From Ochrobactrum sp. BTU1 (lineage in GTDB: Bacteria > Pseudomonadota > Alphaproteobacteria > Rhizobiales > Rhizobiaceae), in NCBI GenBank assembly GCA_018798825.1, contig CP076355.1, positions 1,585,501-1,649,500 of the forward strand: a DNA stretch of 64,000 nucleotides, in the 5' to 3' direction. The translations under genes were made by a program, and so were the position numbers. This document shows positions 27,736-36,231 of the stretch, one piece after another (the first letter of the stretch is position 1; each line of letters begins with the position of its first letter). Below the pieces are notes generated by a model. That model was not told where the DNA came from. It did no database searches and saw only the letters and a list, made by a program, of their open reading frames with translations.

Positions 27736-28953
27736 ATGGACGATAAAAGCCAATCTTCAACGCAAGCCGGGCAAGCCAACGCTGGTATCGGCAAAGGGGC
27801 TCTGTTCGCAATGGCCGTAGCCAGCGGCGTGGCAGTTGCAAATATCTATTACAATCAGCCAATGCTTGGAATCATGGAAGCCGATTTTCCAAACGATCCG
27901 GTGACGGGCCTAATCCCGACCGCCACGCAGCTTGGCTATGCCGCTGGTTTGTTCTTCCTGCTTCCGTTGGGGGATATCGTTCACCGGCGCAAGCTGATTA
28001 TCGGCCAGTTCATCATTCTGGCAGTAGCACTTGCCATTGCGGCTGTAGCACCCTCGGCGCTTGCTCTCGTGATTGCATCGCTTATCGTGGGTGCAAGCTC
28101 GACCGTCGCACAGCAGATCGTACCTTTTGCGGCTTCGCTTGCTGTGCCTGAAAAGCGCGGCGCGACCATCGGCACGGTGATGGCGGGCGTCCTTTCGGGC
28201 ATTCTGTTCAGCCGTACGCTTTCCGGCTTTGTCGGTGAACATGCTGGCTGGCGCGAAATGTTCTGGATCGGTGTGCCGCTGGCGCTCTTTGCGGGTTTGT
28301 TGATGTTTTTCGCGCTGCCTAACCATCGTTCAACATCGCATATGCGCTATCACACAGCGATCCGTTCGCTGGCTAGAATCTGGAAAACGCACAGCGCCCT
28401 TCGCATTGCAGCACTGACGCAGGCAGCACTTTTTGCAGCCTTCACGGCTTTCTGGACCATTCTCGCGCTTTACCTGCAAACACCTGAATTTGGCTTGGGC
28501 GCAGATGTTGCCGGTCTCTTCGGTATTGTGGGCGCAGTTGGTGTTTTTGCAGCGCCATTTGCAGGCCGGATTGCCGACCGCAAAGGTCCGCACTTTGTCG
28601 TGCTTATGGGGGCCATCCTCACGCTGATTTCATGGATGATCTTCGGCCTCTGGTCTTCGCTTATCGCGTTGGTCGTTGGCGTGATCGTGCTTGATTTCGG
28701 CATCCAAGGCGCTCTCGTTTCCAATCAGCACATTATCTATGCACTTGACCCTGAAGCTCGGAGCCGCCTTAATACCATCTTCATGACAGCTATGTTCCTC
28801 GGTGGTGCGGCAGGTGCTGCACTCTCAACACTTGCGTGGAAGCATGGCGGTTGGCTTGATGTAAGCCTGCTCGGCGGTTCGCTCGCCATCATAGCGCTGG
28901 TCATCCAATTCGTGGCTTTTCGTGTTCGCAGCTCTATCGCTGCCCTACATTAA
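27736..28953 (+). CDS. MFS transporter, drug-efflux type
   Basis: 405 residues with 12 membrane helices. After the short N-terminus the motif ANIYYNQPMLGIMEADF and the inter-helix DIVHRRKLI place it among MFS exporters of the 12-helix DHA1-like group common next to LysR genes. The ATG at 27736 follows GAGGGCAG; the frame is open to 27637. Substrate not predictable. Confidence 0.9.
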   Translation: MDDKSQSSTQAGQANAGIGKGALFAMAVASGVAVANIYYNQPMLGIMEADFPNDPVTGLIPTATQLGYAAGLFFLLPLGDIVHRRKLIIGQFIILAVALAIAAVAPSALALVIASLIVGASSTVAQQIVPFAASLAVPEKRGATIGTVMAGVLSGILFSRTLSGFVGEHAGWREMFWIGVPLALFAGLLMFFALPNHRSTSHMRYHTAIRSLARIWKTHSALRIAALTQAALFAAFTAFWTILALYLQTPEFGLGADVAGLFGIVGAVGVFAAPFAGRIADRKGPHFVVLMGAILTLISWMIFGLWSSLIALVVGVIVLDFGIQGALVSNQHIIYALDPEARSRLNTIFMTAMFLGGAAGAALSTLAWKHGGWLDVSLLGGSLAIIALVIQFVAFRVRSSIAALH

Positions 28954-28957
28954 AGAG

Positions 28958-29012
28958 AATCGAAAGCTTTGCTTTCGATTACAAAAAAGGCGGCCCACTG
29001 GCCGCCTTTTTT
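28958..29012. terminator. two hairpins between convergent genes
   Basis: A 10-bp stem (AATCGAAAGC / GCTTTCGATT) at 28958-28980 is followed by a second hairpin AAAAAAGGCGGCC-CACT-GGCCGCCTTTTTT at 28983-29012. The second has A and T runs on both sides and should terminate in both directions, serving the MFS gene and the bicupin gene. Confidence 0.93.
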
Positions 29013-29026
29013 GCTGGTTGGTTTCA

Positions 29027-30244
29027 TCAACGAGGCACCATGCCCGGCTGGTCGGAAGGCAACTTCCGCAAATCGACAACATCAATATTGAGGTGCTGTG
29101 CAACAAGATCCGCTGGCGTATGCGTCAGCCATGAAGAAAGCGACACTTCCTGATATTCCGCCGTCCTGAACACGGCGACGAATTGAAGATCGGTGGTGCC
29201 GGTGTTTTCGATAACGTGGCCCTGACTGCGCTTCACATAGCCGACATCACCAGCCCTGAAATCAGCAGTCTGGGCGCGTGGGCCTGCATCGAAAACGGTC
29301 ATGCGGCCTTCGCCCTTGATCCAGTATTGCCATTCGTCGGCATTTGGATGCCAGTGCAGCTCGCGGACACCACCGGGCTTAATCGTCTCGATTGCGGAAG
29401 CAATTGTAGTCGAAGCCTTGAAGATCGAACTGTCAGCCATGCGGATGGTGCCGGAACGGTTTTCTTTCAATGGCTTTGCAGAGCTGAGCTTGTAGGTGAA
29501 GGGAAACGGAGGCAGGCCAGCCGATGAAACCTCTTCCTGGTCGTTAGAAAGTTCCCCCGGCTCGCGACCCTGAAAAATCCAGAGATTGTTAAGCGGGATC
29601 GACTTCATCGCGTCTTCATCGATACCGAAATTCTTGGCAAGAATGCTGGGCGGTGTATGCGCCAGCCAATCTGTTACCAGCAGCGTATTGTATTCGGACT
29701 GATCACCTTCATCAAATGCCAGAACAAATTCGCAGCCATCAGGACCGAGCCCCTGCAAGGAATGCGGAAAGCCTGCTGGAAAGTACCAAAGATCGCCGGC
29801 TTCAACGTCCTGCACATAAGCGCGGCCTGCAGTGTCCAGAACAGTAATGCGGCAGCGACCATTGGTCATGATTGCCCATTCGGCCGCCCGATGCCAGTGC
29901 ATCTCGCGAACACCCCCTGCATTCAGGCGCATGTTGACGCCGGATATTTCCGCGGAAATTGCAAAGTCGGATTGTGTCAACTGACGCGCCCAGCCACCAT
30001 TCTGAATGCGCTTTGGCGCATTGTTGAATGAACCCCAGAAGAGCTGCATATCGCCAATATCGGTTGCCGGCGGATTCTGGAAAGATGGGAATTGTGCGTT
30101 GAGCGCCGGGTTCTTTGGGCCGGGATCGGTCAGACTTCCGGCATTGGCGTTGATTGCGCCTTCCGGCGGCAGATCAGGATTGCCGAATGTCGGCTTGCTG
30201 GAATGATCGTCGGCGCTCTTTGTCTCTATGCGATGGGTGGTCAT
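29027..30244 (-). CDS. bicupin, oxalate decarboxylase family
   Basis: 405 residues with two cupin domains. Each has the manganese motif HWHxxxEW or HWHPNADEWQYW followed by a second His (PAGFPHSLQ; SQGHVIENT). In place of the SENST lid of Bacillus OxdC, which carries the proton donor Glu, this protein has SEYNT; the Glu is kept and the neighbours change. It should convert oxalate to formate and CO2, though oxalate oxidase or another acid is possible. No signal peptide; start at 30244 follows GGAG. The two-component genes that follow probably control it. Confidence 0.88.
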   Translation of the reverse strand: MTTHRIETKSADDHSSKPTFGNPDLPPEGAINANAGSLTDPGPKNPALNAQFPSFQNPPATDIGDMQLFWGSFNNAPKRIQNGGWARQLTQSDFAISAEISGVNMRLNAGGVREMHWHRAAEWAIMTNGRCRITVLDTAGRAYVQDVEAGDLWYFPAGFPHSLQGLGPDGCEFVLAFDEGDQSEYNTLLVTDWLAHTPPSILAKNFGIDEDAMKSIPLNNLWIFQGREPGELSNDQEEVSSAGLPPFPFTYKLSSAKPLKENRSGTIRMADSSIFKASTTIASAIETIKPGGVRELHWHPNADEWQYWIKGEGRMTVFDAGPRAQTADFRAGDVGYVKRSQGHVIENTGTTDLQFVAVFRTAEYQEVSLSSWLTHTPADLVAQHLNIDVVDLRKLPSDQPGMVPR

Positions 30245-30320
30245 GGCGGCTTCTCCTCTCGTTGCCAGCGGCAACAATTTCTGATGCAGGAGAAGTTTAC
30301 GAGAGAAGGGAAAGGGCCAC

Positions 30321-30334
30321 ATCTATACCGAGGT
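30321..30334 (-). promoter_or_regulatory. putative regulator-binding motif before the bicupin gene
   Basis: On the minus strand ACCTCGGTATAGAT, 77 bases before the ATG. It shares 12 of 14 positions with ACCTAGGTATAGGT in front of the nearby histidine kinase. Confidence 0.5.
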
Positions 30335-30372
30335 CTATCTATCCCCGGCGATTGGTATGTTGTTCCCCAAGC

Positions 30373-30747
30373 CTATGATCGGAGTGCGTGCTCAAGATGG
30401 TCGAGCAGCTTAGTCACGTCGACCGGCTTGCCCAGAAAAGCGAAAGCGCCGCCTTCCATGGCCGCATTACGGGTACGGTCGTCTTCAAAGGATGTCATAA
30501 AGATCATCGGCGGATGAGCCGTCTGTTTGTTCAGTTCGGCCTGAAGTTCAATCCCGCTTAATCCAGGCATCTTCACATCAACCAGCATACAATCGATATC
30601 CGATTGCGCCTCATAGGCGAGATATTCTTCGGCTGAGGCGAAAAGTCGGCTTTCATAACCGCAAGATTTGACGAGATCGTCGAGAGCTTCCCGGATGCCC
30701 TGATCATCATCAACGATGGCTATGGTATGAATTTGCGCTGCGGACAA
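30373..30747 (-). CDS. single-domain response regulator
   Basis: 124 residues, a REC domain only, with IVDDDQG acidic pocket, phospho-acceptor Asp in MLVDVKMPG and Lys in FLGKPVD. No DNA-binding output, so it likely acts in a phosphorelay or by protein contact. The start is a TTG at 30747 behind AAGG; no ATG is available. Orphan-like but lies between the bicupin and the FixLJ-like pair. Confidence 0.85.
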   Translation of the reverse strand: MSAAQIHTIAIVDDDQGIREALDDLVKSCGYESRLFASAEEYLAYEAQSDIDCMLVDVKMPGLSGIELQAELNKQTAHPPMIFMTSFEDDRTRNAAMEGGAFAFLGKPVDVTKLLDHLEHALRS

Positions 30748-30854
30748 GATATTGGACCTTGAATTGCTAGAATCTGATCGCGCATCCTGAAAACGATTCC
30801 TGTTTTTAGAGATGAGCTTAAGGCCCTTTATGCGCTCTGGCAGAGCACAAATAT

Positions 30855-30867
30855 ACCATACTTAGAT
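30855..30867 (-). promoter_or_regulatory. putative regulator-binding motif before the single-domain regulator
   Basis: Minus-strand ATCTAAGTATGGT, a shorter match to the ACCTAGGTATAGGT motif. It lies about 108 bases before the start codon. Confidence 0.35.
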
Positions 30868-30872
30868 ACAGG

Positions 30873-31532
30873 TCACTTTGACGTTTCGCTGAGAAACTCT
30901 GCCTTGCGAACCAGATCGGCAAGAGAACGCACATCCATCTTGCGCATGACATTGCCACGATGAAGCTTAACCGTCACTTCACTGATGCCAAGATCAAAGG
31001 CGATCTGCTTGTTCATTTTGCCGGTGACAACAGCGTCCATCACCTCCCGCTCGCGCGGGGTCAATGTTTGCACCAGTTCGACGACAGCCTGATTTTGCGC
31101 TGCCTCCTGTCTGCGCACGCTATCGCGCTGCACAGCCGAACTCACCGCATCCAGCACATCCTGTTCCTTGAAGGGCTTGGTGAGAAAATCGACGGCGCCT
31201 GCCTTCATCGCACGCACCGTCATCGGAATATCGCCAAAGCCCGTCATGAAAACCACCGGCAGGCGAATTCCCGATTTTTCAAGCTGGCTCTGGAAATCAA
31301 GGCCACTGATGCCCGGCAAACGAACGTCGAGGAGAATGCAGCCCGGTCTTTCCATTCGCGATTGATCCTGGAATTTGGCCATGAAGGCTGCCGCTGTTTC
31401 AAATGCTTCCGCATCAAACTGCATGGATAAAAACAGATCCGCCAGCGATTCCCGCATCGACGGATCATCATCGATGATGAAGACCACAGGCTTGTCGTTT
31501 AGTTGTTTTTGAGGCTTGCGTATCTCAGGCAT
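30873..31532 (-). CDS. FixJ/NodW-type response regulator
   Basis: 219 residues: REC domain (IIDDDPSMRESL, Asp in ILLDVRLPG, Lys in LTKPFKE) followed by a LuxR-type helix-turn-helix (TPREREVMDAVVTGKMNKQI...SEVTVKLHRG). Its start overlaps the kinase stop by 8 bases, so the two are co-translated as a pair. Likely activates the genes preceded by the ACCTAGGTATAGGT-like motif; inference. Confidence 0.93.
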   Translation of the reverse strand: MPEIRKPQKQLNDKPVVFIIDDDPSMRESLADLFLSMQFDAEAFETAAAFMAKFQDQSRMERPGCILLDVRLPGISGLDFQSQLEKSGIRLPVVFMTGFGDIPMTVRAMKAGAVDFLTKPFKEQDVLDAVSSAVQRDSVRRQEAAQNQAVVELVQTLTPREREVMDAVVTGKMNKQIAFDLGISEVTVKLHRGNVMRKMDVRSLADLVRKAEFLSETSK

Positions 31533-33093
31533 CCTGCACTTCCCAATTGATCGGCAGGCGCATTTCAAATTCCGCGCCACCTGTTTCGTGATTGGTCCCG
31601 GTCAGAGTTCCACCGCTTGCTTCAACCGTGCTGCGGCAGATCGAAAGCCCCATGCCCATACCGGAAGCCTTGGTTGTATGAAAGGGCATGAACAGCCGCT
31701 TGAGCGTATCCTGATCTATTCCCGGTCCGCTGTCACGAATGCTGATCACCGCATGATCATTGTCGATGCGGCCAATGGTGATCACAATGGAACGCGAGCG
31801 GGTTCTGGATGCTTCCATCGCTTGAATGGCGTTGGTTACAAGATTGATAATCACCTGCTGAAGCTCAATCCGCACGCCCTCAATTACCGGCGAACGCCAA
31901 GTCTGTGCCATGCGAACCTGGGTACTGCTGCGTTGCAGCTCATGTTCCATGAGCGCAATGGTTTCGCGAACCAACATGGTAAGGTCGATGGGTTCCACCC
32001 GCCGTTTGGCCTGGCTCAGCATATTGCGCGTGTTCTGGATAATCTCGCTTGCGCGGTCACTATCGCGAATGATCCGTTCGGCAGAGCGCCGCACAGCGGT
32101 CAGGTCCGGGGGCTCGCGGTCGAGCCATCGCAGCACCGTCTGCGCATTGAGCATGATGGCGCCAAGCGGCTGGTTAAGTTCATGGGCAAGCGAGGCTGAC
32201 AAGGCACCGACGGTTGCGGCCCTCGAAGCTTTGGTCAATTCAGCCTGTGCTTCCACCAGCGCCTTCTGCGCCAGTTCACGCTGCGTAATATCGACCATGC
32301 TCAGCACAACGCGGTTGAAAGCGGCAGGATCGCTGGGGAAACTGATGCTGAGCAGCGCCAGCCGCTCTTCACCACTTTGGGTGTGAAATTCGACCTTGCT
32401 CTCAAAATAGCGCTGTTCATCGAGCAGCGCCTGCAACACATGCGCAAATTGGTCATCACGTGGTACGAAGAGACTGCCGAGTTGATGCGCCTGCCCCAGA
32501 TCAACCCCTAGAAGTTCATAGGCTGCTTCATTGGCAGCAACCGTATCGGTCATGCCAATACATTGCCGGACGAAATCCGGATGCGTGCGGGCATAGTCTT
32601 CAATATCAGTGACGCCTTGCGCCTTAAGCTGGATCAGATGCTGGCGAAGCCGCGAGTAATCACGCTCGCAAAGGGCAACGCGTGTGCGATCAAAAATTGA
32701 ACGATAGCGTGCTTCGCTATCTTTGAGCGCTGCGTGGGAGGCGAGCAATTCCTGCTGTCCCATTTTGTTTCTCAAAATGAGAACGGCTGTAACTACAACC
32801 GCAGCAACAGCGACCGCTAGACGGATCGTTGTCTGGAAATCCGGCTCCGGGCCATGGGTTGCATAATAGGATGTGATGGTGAGGATGAAACAGCCAATGC
32901 CGCTCAGGATAATGCCTGTGCGCCCTGTTACTTCGGCTGCCAGCAGCAGCACAATGGCATAGAGAACGGCAATAGCGCCTTCAATATCGGTGAAGGTATC
33001 AACGTAAAAGACACCAAGCGCCAGCGCCAGGGCGACAAAGCCCACCGCCAGTTCACTGCCTCGTTTGTGCACGCCCTCTGCATATTTAGACAT
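31525..33093 (-). CDS. FixL-type sensor histidine kinase
   Basis: 522 residues. About three to four N-terminal membrane helices (to about residue 110), a PAS-like region (about 130-270), a HisKA domain with the phospho-acceptor SLAHELNQPLGAI and an HATPase domain (NLVTNAIQAM, SGPGID, GMGMGLSI). The ELNQPL form is that of FixL/NodV-type kinases. No heme-PAS motif is evident, so the signal is unknown. Partner is the downstream regulator. Confidence 0.93.
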   Translation of the reverse strand: MSKYAEGVHKRGSELAVGFVALALALGVFYVDTFTDIEGAIAVLYAIVLLLAAEVTGRTGIILSGIGCFILTITSYYATHGPEPDFQTTIRLAVAVAAVVVTAVLILRNKMGQQELLASHAALKDSEARYRSIFDRTRVALCERDYSRLRQHLIQLKAQGVTDIEDYARTHPDFVRQCIGMTDTVAANEAAYELLGVDLGQAHQLGSLFVPRDDQFAHVLQALLDEQRYFESKVEFHTQSGEERLALLSISFPSDPAAFNRVVLSMVDITQRELAQKALVEAQAELTKASRAATVGALSASLAHELNQPLGAIMLNAQTVLRWLDREPPDLTAVRRSAERIIRDSDRASEIIQNTRNMLSQAKRRVEPIDLTMLVRETIALMEHELQRSSTQVRMAQTWRSPVIEGVRIELQQVIINLVTNAIQAMEASRTRSRSIVITIGRIDNDHAVISIRDSGPGIDQDTLKRLFMPFHTTKASGMGMGLSICRSTVEASGGTLTGTNHETGGAEFEMRLPINWEVQDA

Positions 33094-33969
33094 CTTTTGT
33101 CGTTCCCCAGATTCGACTGCGCGAAACCATAGAGCAATTTATGTGGTTGCGAACCTATACCTAGGTTTGGGTGCTAACCAGATCATCTAACGAACCTTAT
33201 CCGCGATCCGAAATCGACGATTGGTGAGACGAAACCGCATCAAGTACCTGCTTCTTTGAGGTTTTCTTTACGCAGAGGTAAAGGCGCGCGCCCGTAACTC
33301 CTTTCGGATTGCAAGCCTGGATGCGTGCTTCAATACCTCAAACCTTTGCCAGCACTTTGAAGTAACAACAACTCGCGGCGTTCCGTAAGCAGGAATTGTA
33401 GCCTCTTTCAGAACAAGCAAAGAGTGGAGCAAGCGAAACATCAGCGGCACCGTCACCGTAATAGCGCCTTTCATACGAACCGCTCGTGCCGCAGACTGCT
33501 TGAAAAACATCTGATGCTTAAGATTGACTGTACCCGTTAGCTCATCCACCACCGCACTTCAGAATGTGCACAATTGTTTCCTAGAGTGTTGCTGTATCTC
33601 AATGTTCGCCGGACCGTTCGTTAAGGTGGTCCATAGCGCCGTTCACAACACACAAGTCTTTTAATACTCAACGCCATGGCGAGCGCCTCATCCGCTCTTC
33701 GTACCCACCATAACGTTCTGGTTATTTAGCCTCTATCTTTTGCTGTGGATGATTTGTTCAAACCTGACAAAGTGCGATGGTCGTTTTGATGACGCAGTTT
33801 TATCTTCGATAGCGTGAGGTTATTTTCGCACCAACATGTAATTTCGTGTGGACATCCATAATAATTGCAAGCAAAATTCCTCAATAAAAGCATGTTTTCC
33901 GCCTTTTCCTGATCATGTAATATTTCTTCTTAGTGTGAGTTTCTTGAGCATTTGCAGGGGGGATTTGAA
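33094..33969. other. 876-base stretch without a convincing gene
   Basis: Contains the kinase promoter motif at 33153-33166. The longest frame (33268-33552, minus) has no proper ribosome site and no family. The right half is AT-rich and probably holds the promoter of the Mur-ligase fusion gene. Confidence 0.6.
33153..33166 (-). promoter_or_regulatory. putative regulator-binding motif before the histidine kinase
   Basis: Plus-strand ACCTATACCTAGGT, i.e. ACCTAGGTATAGGT in the sense of the gene, 60 bases before the ATG. It contains two ACCTA half-sites. Confidence 0.5.
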
Positions 33970-36099
33970 GTGAAAGATGATCTTGCCTGGACACTACACG
34001 AAGTTGCCAAAGCAACCAGTGGTCGCTGGTTGATTGAACCGCAGTTCGGGTGGCGTGCGACGGGTCTGGCAATCGCGGCTCAGACCTTCAAGGCCGGAGA
34101 TATGATTGCGGTCGCAAGGCACAATGAGGAACGAGGCCTCAGTCTTCAAAGCCTGCAAAGGCTTGCGACTAGGCCATCAGCGATAATCACATCTGCAGAC
34201 GTTGCCGAACTCCGAAAATTCGAAACTCCTTTGTTGCTGGTAGAAGATACCGGAAAAGCAATTCTCAATCTCGGACACAACGCTCGAGACAGATTTCGTG
34301 GTCGTGTCTTTGGCGTAACCGGCAGTGCCGGCAAAACGACATGCGTTGCAATGCTTTCGCATGCATTATCACCTTACGGCAAAACACAACATTCCGCACA
34401 TAATGCCAATCTACCACATGGCATCGCATGGAATCTGGCTTCTTTGGATTTGACAGCCTCAAACATTGTTTTGGAGATGGCCATCGGACGCATGGGTGTA
34501 AGTTCCCGAATGGCGCGGCCACATGTTGCGATATTCACAAACATTCAGCCTGTGCATCTCACCGAAACCAATACAACAAAAGATATTGCCAATACAAAAA
34601 GCGCGATCTTCTGGGGTATGAAGCCGGGCGATATTGCGATTATTAACCGCGACATGCTCGAATGGGATACAGTTTTTGCGGCAGCCACGAAGGCGAAGCT
34701 GCGGGTTGTCCATTTTGGACAGAGTGATGCATGCGACTATCAGATACTGAAATATGATGCGCAGGAAAACCTCGTCCGGGTAAAAACCCCTTACGGAATT
34801 AGAGAATATAAACTCGGCGCAGCTGGGCACCATATGGCGCTAAACAGCATCGCCGTACTGGCCGCTTTGGAGAGCGCAGGACTAGATCCGGGTGCCGCGC
34901 TCGCCTCCTTTTCGACATTTGGGGCATTGGCAGGCAGAGGCGAAAGCCTGCAGATCTGCATCGGAGGCAAAAATATAACTGTTATCGACGACGCATATAA
35001 CGCCAATCCCGGGTCGATGGCTGCTGCGTTGAACCGCCTAAGTGAAGAAAAGACAAAGGGACGTCGGATCGCTGTACTCGGACAAATGGCGGAACTGGGC
35101 AAAGATGCCGAACGGTACCACACCGAACTTGCGACACTGATTAACAAGCTTCCGATCGATAAAGTTTATATCTACGGAAAGCTTTATACAAAATTCTGGG
35201 AAGCGCTGGCAGATCATCGCCGCGGGCATTTTGCGCAGAGTTTAACTGATCTTCGTGAGTATCTTCTAGACGAGACCCGGTCTGATGATACGATCTTGCT
35301 GAAAGGGTCTAACAGCACGCGCGTGCACGAAATCGTCGAAAGTCTCAAGGCAAAAGCGACGATCCGAAGTGCACTTAATGTTTCGAACGAGACAAGTGCT
35401 CTTCTGCTGCGGTGGAGCGACGGACAGATATTATTCAATCAGGGCGCAGATTTAAAACACCCACCTGCATCAATCGCAAAGATCGTTACATTATGTCTCG
35501 TGCAGCGGCGCATGGAAGAGCTTCAGATCAACGGTGAGACGACAGTTCCCGTATCAGAAGCTGCCACTGATATTCAAAGCCTGTGGGGTTTTAGGGCAGG
35601 AACTCCTCAAACACTCGCCACACTAATCAAAGCCAACGCCATCATCAGTGCGAACGAGGCCAGCAATGCGCTTGCAGAATGGCACAGTGGTTCAATCGCC
35701 GCTTTTGTAGAGGAAATGAACTCTTATGCGCGATCTGTTGGAATGCGGGAAACGCTTTTTTGTTCTCCCAGTGGCCTCGGCATCAGACAGAAAACAACGA
35801 CGGGGGATCTGGCGATACTTGCGGGTCATGTCCACGCCAATTTTCCGGCACTGCTTCAGATTTTTGCTCAAAAGGATTTTCACTTTGAGGGAAAGACATA
35901 TCTGAACATCAACCCATTTCTCGGACACAGTGGCATAACCGGACTTAAAACAGGCTCTCTGGGTCCCTCACGACACCACGTCGTGCTTACACGGACGGTA
36001 AAGGGTGAGTTGTTCATCTGCGTCATCCTGAGTGCTCAGAGCAAGCAGGAACGCCAACGTATCGGGTATGAGCTTCTGAAAGCATGTTTGCCTCTGTGA
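33970..36099 (+). CDS. Mur ligase (MurF-like) fused to a D,D-peptidase S11 domain
   Basis: 709 residues from a GTG at 33970 behind AGGGGGG; the frame opens 18 bases earlier with TTG. Residues about 1-450 are a Mur ligase of MurF type: N-terminal substrate domain, P-loop GVTGSAGKTT (Lys122), NATP-binding and C-terminal ligase domain (DDAYNANPGSMAAAL, AVLGQMAELG). Residues about 470-709 are a penicillin-binding S11 domain with SxxK (Ser501, Lys504), SAN (560-562) and KTG (660-662). No signal peptide or membrane segment is seen, so the peptidase domain should be cytoplasmic, unlike normal DacA proteins. MurF joins D-Ala-D-Ala to UDP-MurNAc-tripeptide and S11 enzymes cleave D-Ala-D-Ala ends, so ligation and hydrolysis chemistry are joined in one chain. 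The true substrate is unknown. Confidence 0.85.
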   Translation: MKDDLAWTLHEVAKATSGRWLIEPQFGWRATGLAIAAQTFKAGDMIAVARHNEERGLSLQSLQRLATRPSAIITSADVAELRKFETPLLLVEDTGKAILNLGHNARDRFRGRVFGVTGSAGKTTCVAMLSHALSPYGKTQHSAHNANLPHGIAWNLASLDLTASNIVLEMAIGRMGVSSRMARPHVAIFTNIQPVHLTETNTTKDIANTKSAIFWGMKPGDIAIINRDMLEWDTVFAAATKAKLRVVHFGQSDACDYQILKYDAQENLVRVKTPYGIREYKLGAAGHHMALNSIAVLAALESAGLDPGAALASFSTFGALAGRGESLQICIGGKNITVIDDAYNANPGSMAAALNRLSEEKTKGRRIAVLGQMAELGKDAERYHTELATLINKLPIDKVYIYGKLYTKFWEALADHRRGHFAQSLTDLREYLLDETRSDDTILLKGSNSTRVHEIVESLKAKATIRSALNVSNETSALLLRWSDGQILFNQGADLKHPPASIAKIVTLCLVQRRMEELQINGETTVPVSEAATDIQSLWGFRAGTPQTLATLIKANAIISANEASNALAEWHSGSIAAFVEEMNSYARSVGMRETLFCSPSGLGIRQKTTTGDLAILAGHVHANFPALLQIFAQKDFHFEGKTYLNINPFLGHSGITGLKTGSLGPSRHHVVLTRTVKGELFICVILSAQSKQERQRIGYELLKACLPL

Positions 36100-36231
36100 C
36101 AGGCTCAGTTCAAATCAATAGGCTCTGAATGCTGAGCAGGGTTTTCTTCTCTGCATTTCGACCTCGGACTGCATTGAGGCGAAGGGTTCCCTCTCTGCAA
36201 CGTCGCCATTCAGAAACAAGTAAAGGACCCC

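Noticed and set aside
33268..33552. 94-codon minus-strand frame in the 33 kb gap
   Set aside because: No ribosome site spaced properly, no family, biased composition; left as a possible remnant only.
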